A stretch of DNA of 35,559 nt from Lachnospiraceae bacterium (GCA_017428105.1 JAFRRM010000009.1:1-35559); one strand, 5' to 3'; positions 7,813 through 15,828 are shown, counted from the stretch's first letter. Numbers and translations are program-made. The notes: generated by a model from the sequence alone, not told the origin.

Positions 7813-9012
7813 CTATTTTTGTACCAGCAGCGCGTGCATAGCTTCTTTCAGACCGTCCAGTGTGAGCCGGTACATAGGGAAAATGTCGGCGATATGGAAA
7901 TAGCTCTGGCCCCAGTAGCCGCCCTGCATGGGCGCTTCCTCGGGATTGAGCCAGACGCTGTGTTCATACTGCTTCCGCAGGCGGCGGAGCTGTTCCCAGC
8001 CGCTTTTTTCGCTGCGGTCGTAATAGTAGCCGTAGCCGCTGCCTTTGAGTTCGTACATGTCCATCAGGGCGTCGCCCACCAGGATCAGTTTGTATTCGCT
8101 GCCGTAGTTTTTCAGCACCCAGTCCGTGGGCACGCGGCCCGACCAGGTAAGGCGGGGGTCGGAATAGAGATGGCCGTATACACAGTTGTGGAAGTAATAA
8201 ATGTGCAGTTCCTTGAAGTGATTGGAGCTTTCCGCGGCTTGGAAGAGCTGCGAGCAGAGACGGGAATAATACGCCATGGAGCCGCCGGAATCCATCAGCA
8301 TCAGGAGCTTGACGGTGTTGGTGCGGGGCTTTTTATACTTTACTTTGAGGATGCCGCCGTTGTCCGCCGTGGCGCGGATGGTGCCGTCCACGTCGAATTC
8401 CGGCTCCAGGTCCGGCAGCTGGTCGGAGTATTGGCGCAGGAGGCGGAAGGCCATCTGAAACTGGCGGGTGTCCAGGACGTTGTCCGTGCGGAAATCCCGG
8501 AAACGCCGCTCCCCGGCCACCTGGAACGCCCGGCGGTAGCGGGAGACGCCGCCCACGCGGATCCCCTGGGGGCTGTGGCCGCTGTGCCCGAAGTTCGAAA
8601 AACCGCCGGTCCCGATCCAGTAGGAGCCGCCGTTGTGCTCCTCCTTCTGCTCTTTAAGGCGCTCCTCGAACATCTTCAGGATCTCGTCGATGTCCTTCTG
8701 CTCATAGCCCTGCTCCTTCAGGAAAGCACGGAAGGCTTCCATCACTTCCTGCGGCTTCTCCAGCCAGCGCAGGAGTTCCTCGGGCAGGTCGTCGCTTTCG
8801 TACGGAACGTCCTTGAAATATTCCAGGAAGATGCGGTCGAATTTATCGTAATCGGCCTCGGATTTTACCAGAACGGCCCGGCAGAGCTGGTAGAAGCCGG
8901 TGAAAGTGGATCCGTGCAGACCGAAAAGAAGGCCGTCCAGAAGGGTGACCCACTCGGTGAGGCTTACGCCGAAGCCCCGCAGTTTCAGCAAGTAGAAAAA
9001 TCCGATAAACAC
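7813..9012 (-). CDS. VWA-domain (CoxE-like) protein partnered with MoxR ATPase
   Basis: A 399-residue protein with an all-helical N-terminal region (about 1-125), a Gly/His-rich linker (about 127-160) and a C-terminal von Willebrand A domain. The metal-ion-dependent adhesion site starts at D241 in LMDSGGSM, a variant of the usual DxSxS in which the first serine is glycine. Proteins of this kind act with MoxR-type AAA+ ATPases as chaperones that load metals or remodel protein complexes; the client here is unknown. The start is GTG and shares one base with the TAG stop of the moxR gene (TAGTG), which means translational coupling. No ribosome binding site of its own is needed or clear. Confidence 0.82.
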   Translation of the reverse strand: MFIGFFYLLKLRGFGVSLTEWVTLLDGLLFGLHGSTFTGFYQLCRAVLVKSEADYDKFDRIFLEYFKDVPYESDDLPEELLRWLEKPQEVMEAFRAFLKEQGYEQKDIDEILKMFEERLKEQKEEHNGGSYWIGTGGFSNFGHSGHSPQGIRVGGVSRYRRAFQVAGERRFRDFRTDNVLDTRQFQMAFRLLRQYSDQLPDLEPEFDVDGTIRATADNGGILKVKYKKPRTNTVKLLMLMDSGGSMAYYSRLCSQLFQAAESSNHFKELHIYYFHNCVYGHLYSDPRLTWSGRVPTDWVLKNYGSEYKLILVGDALMDMYELKGSGYGYYYDRSEKSGWEQLRRLRKQYEHSVWLNPEEAPMQGGYWGQSYFHIADIFPMYRLTLDGLKEAMHALLVQK

Positions 9013-9821
9013 TATCTCAGCCGCCGCTTCATCGTTTCGATGTCTTTATCCTTCTTCAAAAGTACGCCCGCGAACGGGATCTCCTTCCGGATCCGGCTCA
9101 CTGGGATCCCGCTGACCTGCAGCGCGCGCACCCAGTCCACCAGCTCGGAGGTGGAGGGCTTTTTTTCGATGCCGTCCAGGGAACGCAGATAGTAGAACGC
9201 TTCCATCGACTGCTGCAGCAACTTGTCGTCCAGTTTGTCAAAATGCACGCGCAGGATCTTTTCCATCTGCTCCGGGTCCGGGAATTCGATATAGTGGAAG
9301 ATGCAGCGCCGCAGGAACGCGCCGGGCAGTTCCTTCTCCGCATTCGACGTGATGATTACCACGGGCCGCTGCCTGGCGCGGATCGTCTCCCCGGTCTCCG
9401 GGATGTGGAATTCCATCCTGTCCAGCTCCCAGAGCAGGTCGTTGGGGAATTCCAGATCCGCCTTGTCGATCTCGTCGATCAGCAGGATGACCGGTTCCTC
9501 CGCCGAGAACGCCTCGCCCAGCTTGCCCAGCCGGATATACTGCGCGATGTTGTCCACGGCCTTGCCCCCGAACTGGGAATCGTACAGCCGCTGCACCACG
9601 TCGTACACGTACAGCCCGTCCTGGGCTTTTGTGGTGGACTTGATGTTCCAGATGATCAGACGCCGCTCCAGCGCGTCCGCCGCCGCCTGCGCCAACATCG
9701 TCTTGCCCGTGCCCGGCTCCCCTTTGATCAGCAGCGGCTTCTCCAGCGTCATCGCGATGTTGACCGCCTGGATCAGCTCCTCCGATGCCACATAATCATT
9801 CGTGCTCCGAAAACTTTTCAT
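9012..9821 (-). CDS. MoxR-family AAA+ ATPase
   Basis: A 269-residue cytoplasmic AAA+ ATPase. Walker A is GEPGTGKT at 34-41, Walker B is LLIDEIDKAD with D116 and E117, sensor 1 is IITSNAEKELP, and LRRCIFHYIEFP carries the arginine finger. This short form matches MoxR proteins that pair with VWA-domain proteins, and the VWA partner follows with a one-base overlap. The pair probably works as a metal-insertion or complex-activation chaperone, an inference from the MoxR/CoxE/CbbQO literature. The ATG has an AGGAG box 8 bases upstream. The 260-bp gap upstream is shared with the divergent rubrerythrin gene. Confidence 0.88.
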   Translation of the reverse strand: MKSFRSTNDYVASEELIQAVNIAMTLEKPLLIKGEPGTGKTMLAQAAADALERRLIIWNIKSTTKAQDGLYVYDVVQRLYDSQFGGKAVDNIAQYIRLGKLGEAFSAEEPVILLIDEIDKADLEFPNDLLWELDRMEFHIPETGETIRARQRPVVIITSNAEKELPGAFLRRCIFHYIEFPDPEQMEKILRVHFDKLDDKLLQQSMEAFYYLRSLDGIEKKPSTSELVDWVRALQVSGIPVSRIRKEIPFAGVLLKKDKDIETMKRRLR

Positions 9822-9933
9822 GCTCCGACTCCTGTGATCTGACGTGACGGAAGGACGTCCCTCCGCCGTTTTTGACCGGGCCGCTGGTCCAAAGGTCCCG
9901 GCATCGGCGGCAAAGTCCGCCTCTCTCTGTCCG

Positions 9934-9962
9934 ATTCTACCACAGGCGCGGCGAAAACAAAA
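9934..9962 (-). promoter_or_regulatory. Weak promoter candidate for the moxR operon
   Basis: On the minus strand TAGAAT (9939-9934) matches five of six -10 positions, but the -35 (TTTTGT, 17 bases upstream) is poor. It lies about 110 bases before the moxR ATG and is the only decent -10 seen there. Confidence 0.3.
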
Positions 9963-9975
9963 GAGGAAATCATCC

Positions 9976-10004
9976 TTGCACAGCGTCCTCCGGCATAGTA
10001 TAAT
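9976..10004 (+). promoter_or_regulatory. Promoter of rubrerythrin
   Basis: TTGCAC (9976-9981) and a perfect TATAAT (9999-10004) are separated by exactly 17 bases. The start point would be near 10011, giving a leader of about 70 bases. I saw no clear PerR box, although rubrerythrin genes are often peroxide-controlled. Confidence 0.7.
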
Positions 10005-10082
10005 ATATCGAACGGCCCCGGTGTCTGAACGGAAAACGGGGGCCGGACGATCCTGACAAGGCAGTAAGAGAAAGGAGCAGTC

Positions 10083-10622
10083 ATGAGCAACAAATACGCC
10101 GGAACGCAGACCGAAAAGAATTTATGGGAGGCCTTTGCGGGCGAATCCCAGGCCAGGAACAAATACACGTATTTCGCCTCCCGGGCTAAAAAGGAAGGTT
10201 TTGAACAGATCTCGGCGCTGTTTGCAAAAACGGCGGACAATGAAAAAGAACATGCGGAACTCTGGTTCAAGGAGCTGGGCGGCATAGGCGGCACGGCGGA
10301 AAACCTGGCGGCTGCCGCCGACGGGGAGAACTATGAGTGGACCGACATGTACGAAGGCTTCGCGAAGACCGCGGAGGAAGAAGGCTTCCCGGAACTGGCG
10401 GCCAGATTCCGCGGCGTGGCGGCCATCGAGAAGCACCATGAAGAGCGTTACCGCGCCCTGCTCCGCAACGTGGAGGCGCAGGAAGTCTTCGCGCGCAGCG
10501 AGGTGAAGGTATGGGAATGCCGGAACTGCGGCCACATCGTGGTCGGCACGCAGGCGCCGGAGATCTGCCCGGTCTGCGCGCATCCGCAGGCCTATTTCGA
10601 ACTGCGCGCCGAAAACTATTGA
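10083..10622 (+). CDS. rbr: Rubrerythrin
   Basis: A 179-residue non-haem iron peroxidase that reduces hydrogen peroxide in the cytoplasm of anaerobes. The N-terminal four-helix domain carries the di-iron ligand motifs: E21 in [12 protein letters not shown]53-EKEH-H57, E94 and E116-x2-H119. The C-terminal rubredoxin domain has C146-x2-C149 and C162-x2-C165 and passes electrons to the di-iron site. Length and order are those of classical rubrerythrin. The AAGGAG box and a good promoter upstream agree with the start. With the flavodiiron protein of this window it would cover both O2 and peroxide. A DegV gene follows after 108 bases with no terminator carrying a T-run between them. Confidence 0.95.
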   Translation: MSNKYAGTQTEKNLWEAFAGESQARNKYTYFASRAKKEGFEQISALFAKTADNEKEHAELWFKELGGIGGTAENLAAAADGENYEWTDMYEGFAKTAEEEGFPELAARFRGVAAIEKHHEERYRALLRNVEAQEVFARSEVKVWECRNCGHIVVGTQAPEICPVCAHPQAYFELRAENY

Positions 10623-10730
10623 GCGGCGCGGCGGACCCGCAAAGAACCTGAAGCGGCAGCCGCCAGACCCGTTCCGTTCATCCGGAAACGGGCACGGGCG
10701 CGCCGCCGACCAATGTGCAGAGGATAAACG

Positions 10731-11597
10731 ATGAGAGAATTTGTGATCATGGCGGACGTCAACGCCGACACCACGCCGGAGTTCGTCAAACGGGAAAATA
10801 TCGCGATCATGCCCCAGTATTATCATTTCAACGACGGCGTGATCTACGGGGACGGCAACGTGCTGGCCACCGAAAAGTTCTTTGAGCGCCTGGCCGGGGG
10901 CGAGCGCGCCTTTTCCATGGGCTGCAATCCGGACCGCGTGCACGGGATCATGGAGCAGGCGGTGCTGGACGGGCACGACATCATCGTGTTCATGGCCTCC
11001 TCCGACTGCAGCGGCAGCTACAATACGGTCTGCGTGGAGGCGGAGGACCTGATGAACCAGTACCGGGACGCCCGCATCCACGTGGTGGATTCCCGCCTGG
11101 AATGCGCGCCGATCGGCCTTCTGGTGAAACAGGCGGTCGCGCTGAAGAAGGCCGGCAGGGATTTTGACGAAGTCGTGCGGATCTCCGAGGAGACCAAGGC
11201 CGGCGCCAACGTCTATTTCCTGGTGGACCATCTGGATTACCTGGTGCGCGGCGGACGGCTCTCCCCCATCAGCGGGATGGTGGGGACCGTGCTGAACATC
11301 AAGCCGATCCTGTATTTTGAAGATGGCAAGATCGTCCCGTTCACGAAAGTGCGCGGCCGCCAGACCGGCAAGAAGACGATCATGGACCAGCTGCGGAAGC
11401 TGGACCCGAAGACGACCGTCTGCTCGGTGGTCCATACGGTGGCGGAAGAGGAAGCCCGGGAGTTCGCGGCGCAGATCGAAGCGGAACTGGGGCTGAAGGT
11501 CGTCAGCGTGGACGAGGTGAACCCCACGATCGGCGCCCACGCGGGACACAACGCCATCGGAGTCGCCTATCTGACCGATACGCAGGCTCAGTGGTAA
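10731..11597 (+). CDS. DegV family fatty-acid-binding protein
   Basis: A 288-residue DegV protein. Members bind a fatty acid in a groove between two domains, and in Gram-positives some (FakB) present it to the kinase FakA for phosphorylation. Family landmarks are VIMADVNADTTPE at the N-terminus, the SSDCSGSYNT loop near residue 90, the DSRLECAPIGLLV segment near 121, the RGGRLSPISG loop near 174 and a Gly/His-rich end (NPTIGAHAGHNAIGVAY). The SxxSGSY and RxGR segments match the fatty-acid carboxylate site. No fakA is adjacent. The larC gene follows after 10 bases, so the two are almost certainly co-transcribed, but a functional link is not evident. Confidence 0.9.
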   Translation: MREFVIMADVNADTTPEFVKRENIAIMPQYYHFNDGVIYGDGNVLATEKFFERLAGGERAFSMGCNPDRVHGIMEQAVLDGHDIIVFMASSDCSGSYNTVCVEAEDLMNQYRDARIHVVDSRLECAPIGLLVKQAVALKKAGRDFDEVVRISEETKAGANVYFLVDHLDYLVRGGRLSPISGMVGTVLNIKPILYFEDGKIVPFTKVRGRQTGKKTIMDQLRKLDPKTTVCSVVHTVAEEEAREFAAQIEAELGLKVVSVDEVNPTIGAHAGHNAIGVAYLTDTQAQW

Positions 11598-11607
11598 GGA
11601 GGTATTT

Positions 11608-12945
11608 GTGAAGGCCCTGTATCTGGACTGCGGCATGGGCGCGGCCGGAGATATGCTGACGGCGGCGCTGCTGGAACTGTTTCCGGAGAAGGAGTCCGTG
11701 CTGGAAGAACTGAACGCGCTGGGGATCCCCGGCGTGCGGTTTGCCTGCGAAAAAGCGGTAAAATGCGGCATCCAGGGCACGCATGTGTCCGTCACGGTGA
11801 ACGGACGGGAAGAGGCGGAGGTCCCGGAAGCGCGGGAAGAAGGGCACGCGCATCATCATGACCAGGATGATCACGGCGGGCACGGACATTCGCACGATCA
11901 CGGAGAGGCCTGCTGCCACGAGGAGCCTCACGGCCGCGATCACGAGGAGCCTCACGGCCACGACCATTCCCATCCTCACGAACATCACAGCCTTGCCGAC
12001 ATCGCTTCCCTGATCGGCAGCCTTCCCGTCTCTGATCCGGTGAAGCAAAACGCTCTTGCGGTCTACACCCTGATCGCGGAGGCGGAGAGCCATGTGCACG
12101 GCCGTCCCGTGACGGAGATCCATTTCCACGAAGTGGGGACGATGGACGCGGTCGCGGACGTGACAGCGGTCTGTTACCTGATGGAAAAGCTCGCGCCGGC
12201 CCTGGTCCTGGCCTCTCCGGTCCACGTCGGCAGCGGCACGGTCCGCTGCGCGCACGGCGTCCTGCCGGTCCCGGCTCCCGCCACGGCGTACATCCTGCGG
12301 GACGTGCCGGTCTACGGCGGAAAGATCGCCGGCGAACTCTGCACGCCCACCGGCGCGGCCCTGCTGAAGCATTTTGCGGCCCGTTTCGGCGAAATGCCGC
12401 CGCTCAGCATCTCCGCCATCGGCTACGGCTGCGGCAGGAAGGACTTCCCCGCGGCCAACTGCGTGCGCGCCTTCCTGGGAGAAACGCCGGACGACGAGGA
12501 TTCGGACCTGGTATATGAACTGAACTGCAACGTGGACGACATGACCGCGGAGGAGATCGCCTTCGCGCTGGAACGTTTCTTCGACGCCGGCGCACTGGAA
12601 GCCTACACCATCCCGGTCAATATGAAGAAAAACCGCCCGGGCACGCTGATCCGCGTCATCTGCCGCCCGGCGGACAAAGAGGAACTGATCCGGAAGATCT
12701 TCCGCCATACCACCACCATCGGCCTGCGGGAGAATCCGACGCACCGCCGCGTGCTGCGGCGCAGTTTCTCCGAAGCGGAGACGCCCTGGGGCCCGGTGAC
12801 CGTCAAGCGCTCCGAAGGCTACGGCGCGGAACGGATCAAGATCGAGTATGAGGACCTGGCCCGCATCGCGCGGGAACAGGACATGAGCCTGGCGGAAGTG
12901 CGGGAGCGCATCGCCGGGAGAGGGGAGCATGAACCGCATGCGTGA
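11608..12945 (+). CDS. larC: Nickel pincer cofactor biosynthesis protein LarC
   Basis: LarC inserts nickel into the pyridinium bis-thiocarboxylate nucleotide in a CTP-dependent step, making the cofactor of lactate racemase and other LarA-family enzymes. The N-terminus LYLDCGMGAAGDMLTAALL and the segments VTEIHFHEVGTMDAVADV and ELCTPTGAALL are typical. A histidine-rich stretch at 80-127 (many HDH, HGH and EEPHG units) is probably a nickel store. In some lactobacilli LarC is made by frameshifting between larC1 and larC2; here one intact 445-residue frame encodes the whole protein. Start is GTG with AGGAGG 5 bases upstream. No larA, larB or larE is in the window. Its end overlaps the ECF transporter gene by 17 bases. 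Confidence 0.92.
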   Translation: MKALYLDCGMGAAGDMLTAALLELFPEKESVLEELNALGIPGVRFACEKAVKCGIQGTHVSVTVNGREEAEVPEAREEGHAHHHDQDDHGGHGHSHDHGEACCHEEPHGRDHEEPHGHDHSHPHEHHSLADIASLIGSLPVSDPVKQNALAVYTLIAEAESHVHGRPVTEIHFHEVGTMDAVADVTAVCYLMEKLAPALVLASPVHVGSGTVRCAHGVLPVPAPATAYILRDVPVYGGKIAGELCTPTGAALLKHFAARFGEMPPLSISAIGYGCGRKDFPAANCVRAFLGETPDDEDSDLVYELNCNVDDMTAEEIAFALERFFDAGALEAYTIPVNMKKNRPGTLIRVICRPADKEELIRKIFRHTTTIGLRENPTHRRVLRRSFSEAETPWGPVTVKRSEGYGAERIKIEYEDLARIAREQDMSLAEVRERIAGRGEHEPHA

Positions 12946-13468
12946 CGAAAAAGTTAAAAACCTGGTGATCTCCGCCATCTGTCTGGCGCTCGCGCTTGTC
13001 CTGCCGTTCCTGACGGGCCAGATCCCGGAGATCGGCAAAATGCTGAGCCCGATGCACATCCCGGTGCTGCTGTGCGGCTTTATCTGCGGTCCCGGCTGGG
13101 GGCTCGCGGTCGGACTCGTCGCGCCGCTCATGCGCTCGCTGCTGTTCGGTATGCCCGTGCTGTTTCCCAACGCCATCGGCATGATGGCCGAACTGGCCTG
13201 CTACGGCTTTGCGGCCGGCTGGCTGTACCGCCTGCTGCCGAAGAAGCCCTGGCGCGTCTACGTCAGCCTGATCGGTGCCATGATCCTGGGCCGCATCGTC
13301 TGGGGCATCGCCCGCGTGATCCTCTGGGGACTGGGCAGTTCGGCGTTCAGCTGGAAGCTGTTCATCGCCGGGGCCTTCACGAACGCGGTGCCGGGGATCA
13401 TCCTGCATATCGTGCTGATCCCGCTGGTGGTGCTGGGTCTGGAGCGAAGCGGGTTCATCAAGGAATAA
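12929..13468 (+). CDS. ECF transporter S component
   Basis: A 179-residue integral membrane protein with about six hydrophobic helices. The N-terminus (VKNLVISAICLALALVLP), the loop FLTGQIPEIGKMLSPMHIP, and LLCGFICGPGWGLAVGLVAP fit the substrate-binding (S) subunits of energy-coupling-factor transporters, which use shared EcfA/A'/T modules. No ECF ATPase or T subunit is nearby, so it probably uses a shared module encoded elsewhere (group II type). The substrate cannot be read from sequence. The 17-base overlap with larC ties its translation to LarC and raises the idea of nickel or a nicotinate-type cofactor precursor as substrate, but S components of this look also carry vitamins. A GGGGAG box precedes the ATG. 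Confidence 0.85.
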   Translation: MNRMRDEKVKNLVISAICLALALVLPFLTGQIPEIGKMLSPMHIPVLLCGFICGPGWGLAVGLVAPLMRSLLFGMPVLFPNAIGMMAELACYGFAAGWLYRLLPKKPWRVYVSLIGAMILGRIVWGIARVILWGLGSSAFSWKLFIAGAFTNAVPGIILHIVLIPLVVLGLERSGFIKE

Positions 13469-13479
13469 TATCAATGATT

Positions 13480-13513
13480 GGAGCGGATGCAGGAGTCCGC
13501 TCCTAATGTTTTT
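13480..13513 (+). terminator. Rho-independent terminator after the larC/ECF genes
   Basis: A perfect 8-bp stem GGAGCGGA / TCCGCTCC (13480-13487 with 13496-13503) with an 8-nt loop is followed by TAATGTTTTT. It closes the rubrerythrin-degV-larC-ECF run and lies in front of the next gene, so an upstream TTG start of that gene at 13478 is unlikely. Confidence 0.8.
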
Positions 13514-13540
13514 AAAATACGGAGAAGATCCAAAGACAGA

Positions 13541-14551
13541 ATGGATATTAACGAGATCCTGGAAGACGGAATAAGACGGAAAATCGATTTTCTGGGCCGT
13601 GCATGGTATATGGTCAGCATTTCTTTGTCCGGTAAGGAAAACGATCCGTTTAATTATGCGGTCCACATTGATACCAAGGCAGACGTGTTCTATCAGGGCA
13701 AATGGTATACGGGAACCGATGAAATGGCTGATGAACTCGGCGCGGAATATGATGATAAAATTCAAAAGATTCTGGAGACGGGGAGCGAGATTCGATTGAC
13801 CAGAATCTATTATGACAGCGACTGCTGCCTGCATTTGTATTTTGATAATACCCTTGAAATACATTCCAGAGCGCTCAGTAAAGCAGACTATAGTGAAGAG
13901 AAAAAAGACTATATGGTCTGGCTGGTTTTTTACGAACATAAAGCGGCGGAAAACTGGGTGGTATGTTATCCCGGAAGAGTTGTTTTAGAGGAAAATGAAT
14001 ATAAATCACAGGAACTGCTGGATCTGGATGAGAAAATGTGGAAACTCAGACGCGGCAGACCTCGCAGGATCATAACAGGCAAAGAGGCTGTTGAATTCCT
14101 AAAAAAACATGAAGGAAGAACTATCATATGTGTCGATGCAGAAGACAATAGCATTAAACTTGATAAATCAGCCGACTTTCCCTATTATACGTTTATATTT
14201 CTGTATGCTGAATGCAGGATAGAGAAGAAGGGAAAGAAGTATTCGTTCCCCGAACTGGTTGATCGATGGATGGGGAACGATGAAAAAATGAAAGAAAAGA
14301 TTTCTGTAAAGAGTCTTGCAACTGATGATCAGAATAACATCCATGTTTTGACATCAGACGGAATATCGATTTGCAGTGATCTAAAGGATGAATACGATTC
14401 CTGGACGGTCATGACATATTGGGCTGTAACGGAAGATATAACGGGAAAGGCTCATGAAATCGTGGCAGAGAAATATGCTGTTTCACAAGAGGAACTGGAT
14501 CAACTCGGCGCTCAGTCAGATGCATTAATGGAGAAAGAAAAGACATTATGA
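13541..14551 (+). CDS. Hypothetical protein, AT-rich, coupled to the GH5 gene
   Basis: I do not recognise this protein. From the ATG at 13541 it has 336 residues, is soluble (no signal peptide or membrane helix), acidic and rich in charged and aromatic residues. It opens with MDINEILEDGIRRKIDFLG. Segments such as YAVHIDTKADVFYQGKWYTG, ending before TDEMADELG, and EIRLTRIYYDSDCCLHLYF suggest beta-strand-rich modules. Its DNA is clearly AT-richer, with A/T-ending codons, than every neighbour, which points to recent acquisition. A longer frame reaches a TTG at 13478, but that codon lies at the edge of a terminator hairpin. The stop overlaps the next ATG as ATGA, so it is translated with the GH5 lipoprotein. 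An accessory or immunity-like role cannot be told apart. Confidence 0.6.
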   Translation: MDINEILEDGIRRKIDFLGRAWYMVSISLSGKENDPFNYAVHIDTKADVFYQGKWYTGTDEMADELGAEYDDKIQKILETGSEIRLTRIYYDSDCCLHLYFDNTLEIHSRALSKADYSEEKKDYMVWLVFYEHKAAENWVVCYPGRVVLEENEYKSQELLDLDEKMWKLRRGRPRRIITGKEAVEFLKKHEGRTIICVDAEDNSIKLDKSADFPYYTFIFLYAECRIEKKGKKYSFPELVDRWMGNDEKMKEKISVKSLATDDQNNIHVLTSDGISICSDLKDEYDSWTVMTYWAVTEDITGKAHEIVAEKYAVSQEELDQLGAQSDALMEKEKTL

Positions 14552-15681
14552 AAAAAATTTTCCCGCTGCTGCTTATTGCAGCCATGATACTATCCTTGCT
14601 GTCCGGATGCTCCGGTTCGAATGCGCCGACCGCCGCGCCGACTGAGGCTCCGACCACGGAAGCGCCCACGACTACGGCGGCTCCTACCGAAGCCCCCGCT
14701 ACCGAACCTACTGAAACCACGGAAGCCCCCGTAACCGCCCATACCTATGACGACGGCCGGGCCCGCCCCTCCTCCTGCGGCCGGCTGCAGGTCAGAAACG
14801 GCAAGCTGTGTTCCGAAAGCGGCGAGCCCGTCATGCTGCGGGGGGTCAGCGTGAACGGCCTCATCACGTCGGAATCCTTCCTGAATCCGGCGCTGTTCGA
14901 GGAACTGGCGCGGGACGGCGGGGTCAATCTGTTCCGTCTGGCAATGTACACCTATGGCGTCGGGATCGTCGGCTACTGCACGAAGGGCGACAAGGAGCGG
15001 CATAAGCAGGATATCGCGGACGGCGTGGAACTCGCAAAGAACGAAGACATGTACGTGATCATCGACTGGCACATCCTGAGCGACGGCGATCCGAACACCT
15101 ACGCGGACGACGCGAAGCTCTTCTTTGCAGAAATGGCGGAAAAATACAGCGGTTACGACAACGTGCTGTATGAGATCTGCAACGAGCCGAACCATGTGGA
15201 CTGGCCGGCGGTCAAATCCTACGCGGAGCAGGTGATCCCCGTCATCCGGGAGAAGAACCCGGATTCCGTCATCATCGTGGGAAATCCCGACTGGTCAAAG
15301 GATCTGGAAGACGCGGCCGCGGATCCGCTGGCGTTTGACAACATCCTGTACACACTGCATTTTTATTCCGCCACGCACGGGGAAAACTACCGCGGAATGA
15401 CGGAACGCCTGAGCAGGCAGGGCCTGCCGGTCTTCGTGACGGAGTTCGGCGTGACCGCGGCCAGCGGCGGGCTCCCGCGGGATCTGGAAAGCGCGGACGA
15501 ATGGATCGCGCTGCTGGAGCGGGAAGGCATTTCCTACTGCATGTGGGCGCTGTCCAAGGCGCCGGAAGCCTGCTCCATGATCCGCATGAACGTACTGAAA
15601 TACAGCGGATTCGAGTGGGAGGATTACACGGACACCGGCAGATGGCTGCTGGAAACGCTGAAAAAGCATAACGGCCGGTAA
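14548..15681 (+). CDS. Lipoprotein glycoside hydrolase family 5 (endoglucanase-like)
   Basis: A 377-residue secreted lipoprotein. The signal peptide (1-20) ends in the lipobox LLSG-C21, so the mature protein is lipid-anchored outside the membrane. A Thr/Pro/Glu linker with TEAP repeats fills about 25-65. The catalytic GH5 barrel (about 75-375) has LRGVS at 98-102, the acid/base Glu213 in YEICNEPN, H271 in LHFY and the nucleophile Glu299 in VFVTEFG. GH5 enzymes hydrolyse beta-1,4-glucans or related beta-mannans; the exact substrate cannot be read here, although the motif set resembles subfamily GH5_2 endoglucanases. No carbohydrate-binding module or dockerin is present. Translation is coupled to the unknown gene in front (ATGA), and a strong terminator follows. 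Confidence 0.9.
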   Translation: MKKIFPLLLIAAMILSLLSGCSGSNAPTAAPTEAPTTEAPTTTAAPTEAPATEPTETTEAPVTAHTYDDGRARPSSCGRLQVRNGKLCSESGEPVMLRGVSVNGLITSESFLNPALFEELARDGGVNLFRLAMYTYGVGIVGYCTKGDKERHKQDIADGVELAKNEDMYVIIDWHILSDGDPNTYADDAKLFFAEMAEKYSGYDNVLYEICNEPNHVDWPAVKSYAEQVIPVIREKNPDSVIIVGNPDWSKDLEDAAADPLAFDNILYTLHFYSATHGENYRGMTERLSRQGLPVFVTEFGVTAASGGLPRDLESADEWIALLEREGISYCMWALSKAPEACSMIRMNVLKYSGFEWEDYTDTGRWLLETLKKHNGR

Positions 15682-15700
15682 GGAGATCGCCGCGCCGGAA

Positions 15701-15731
15701 AAGAGGAGGACCGAGGGTCCTTCTTTTTTTT
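15701..15731 (+). terminator. Rho-independent terminator after the GH5 gene
   Basis: A 12-bp stem including one or two G-T pairs (15701-15712 with 15716-15727) around a GAG loop runs into an eight-base T tract. It insulates the GH5 gene from the metal ATPase promoter that follows. Confidence 0.85.
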
Positions 15732-15750
15732 GCAGATCTGTGAAAAAATG

Positions 15751-15779
15751 TTGACAGGGGAGAGGAAGAGTGCTATACC
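15751..15779 (+). promoter_or_regulatory. Promoter of the metal P-type ATPase
   Basis: A perfect TTGACA (15751-15756), a 17-base spacer and TATACC (15774-15779). It sits just upstream of an inverted repeat, so a repressor bound there would block RNA polymerase. Confidence 0.75.
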
Positions 15780-15785
15780 AATAAT

Positions 15786-15813
15786 CGATATATGAGCAAG
15801 TATTCATATATCG
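15786..15813 (+). promoter_or_regulatory. ArsR/SmtB-type metal operator (inverted repeat)
   Basis: A perfect inverted repeat, CGATATATGA (15786-15795) and TCATATATCG (15804-15813), with 8 bases between. The core ATGA-G-CAAGTA-TTCAT resembles the 12-2-12 operators of SmtB/CzrA/ZiaR metal sensors. It covers the start of the transcript, between the -10 box and the ribosome binding site, as expected for metal-lifted repression. No arsR-like gene is in the window. Confidence 0.75.
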
Positions 15814-15828
15814 GCAAGGAGAATCGAT

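Noticed and set aside
9818..9904. A 28-residue minus-strand mini-ORF whose stop overlaps the moxR start
   Set aside because: It starts MPGPLDQRPGQ, but its ribosome binding site is poor and codon third positions are mixed, unlike the leader ORF at 20309-20368; chance is more likely.
10623..10730. Inverted repeat between rubrerythrin and degV as a terminator
   Set aside because: The CCCGTTCCG/CGGAAACGGG hairpin is imperfect and has no T-run; nothing else was supported in this gap.
13478..13540. Upstream TTG start for the AT-rich unknown gene
   Set aside because: The codon sits at the base of a terminator hairpin for the preceding operon and has no proper ribosome binding site; ATG at 13541 is preferred, though its own box is also weak.
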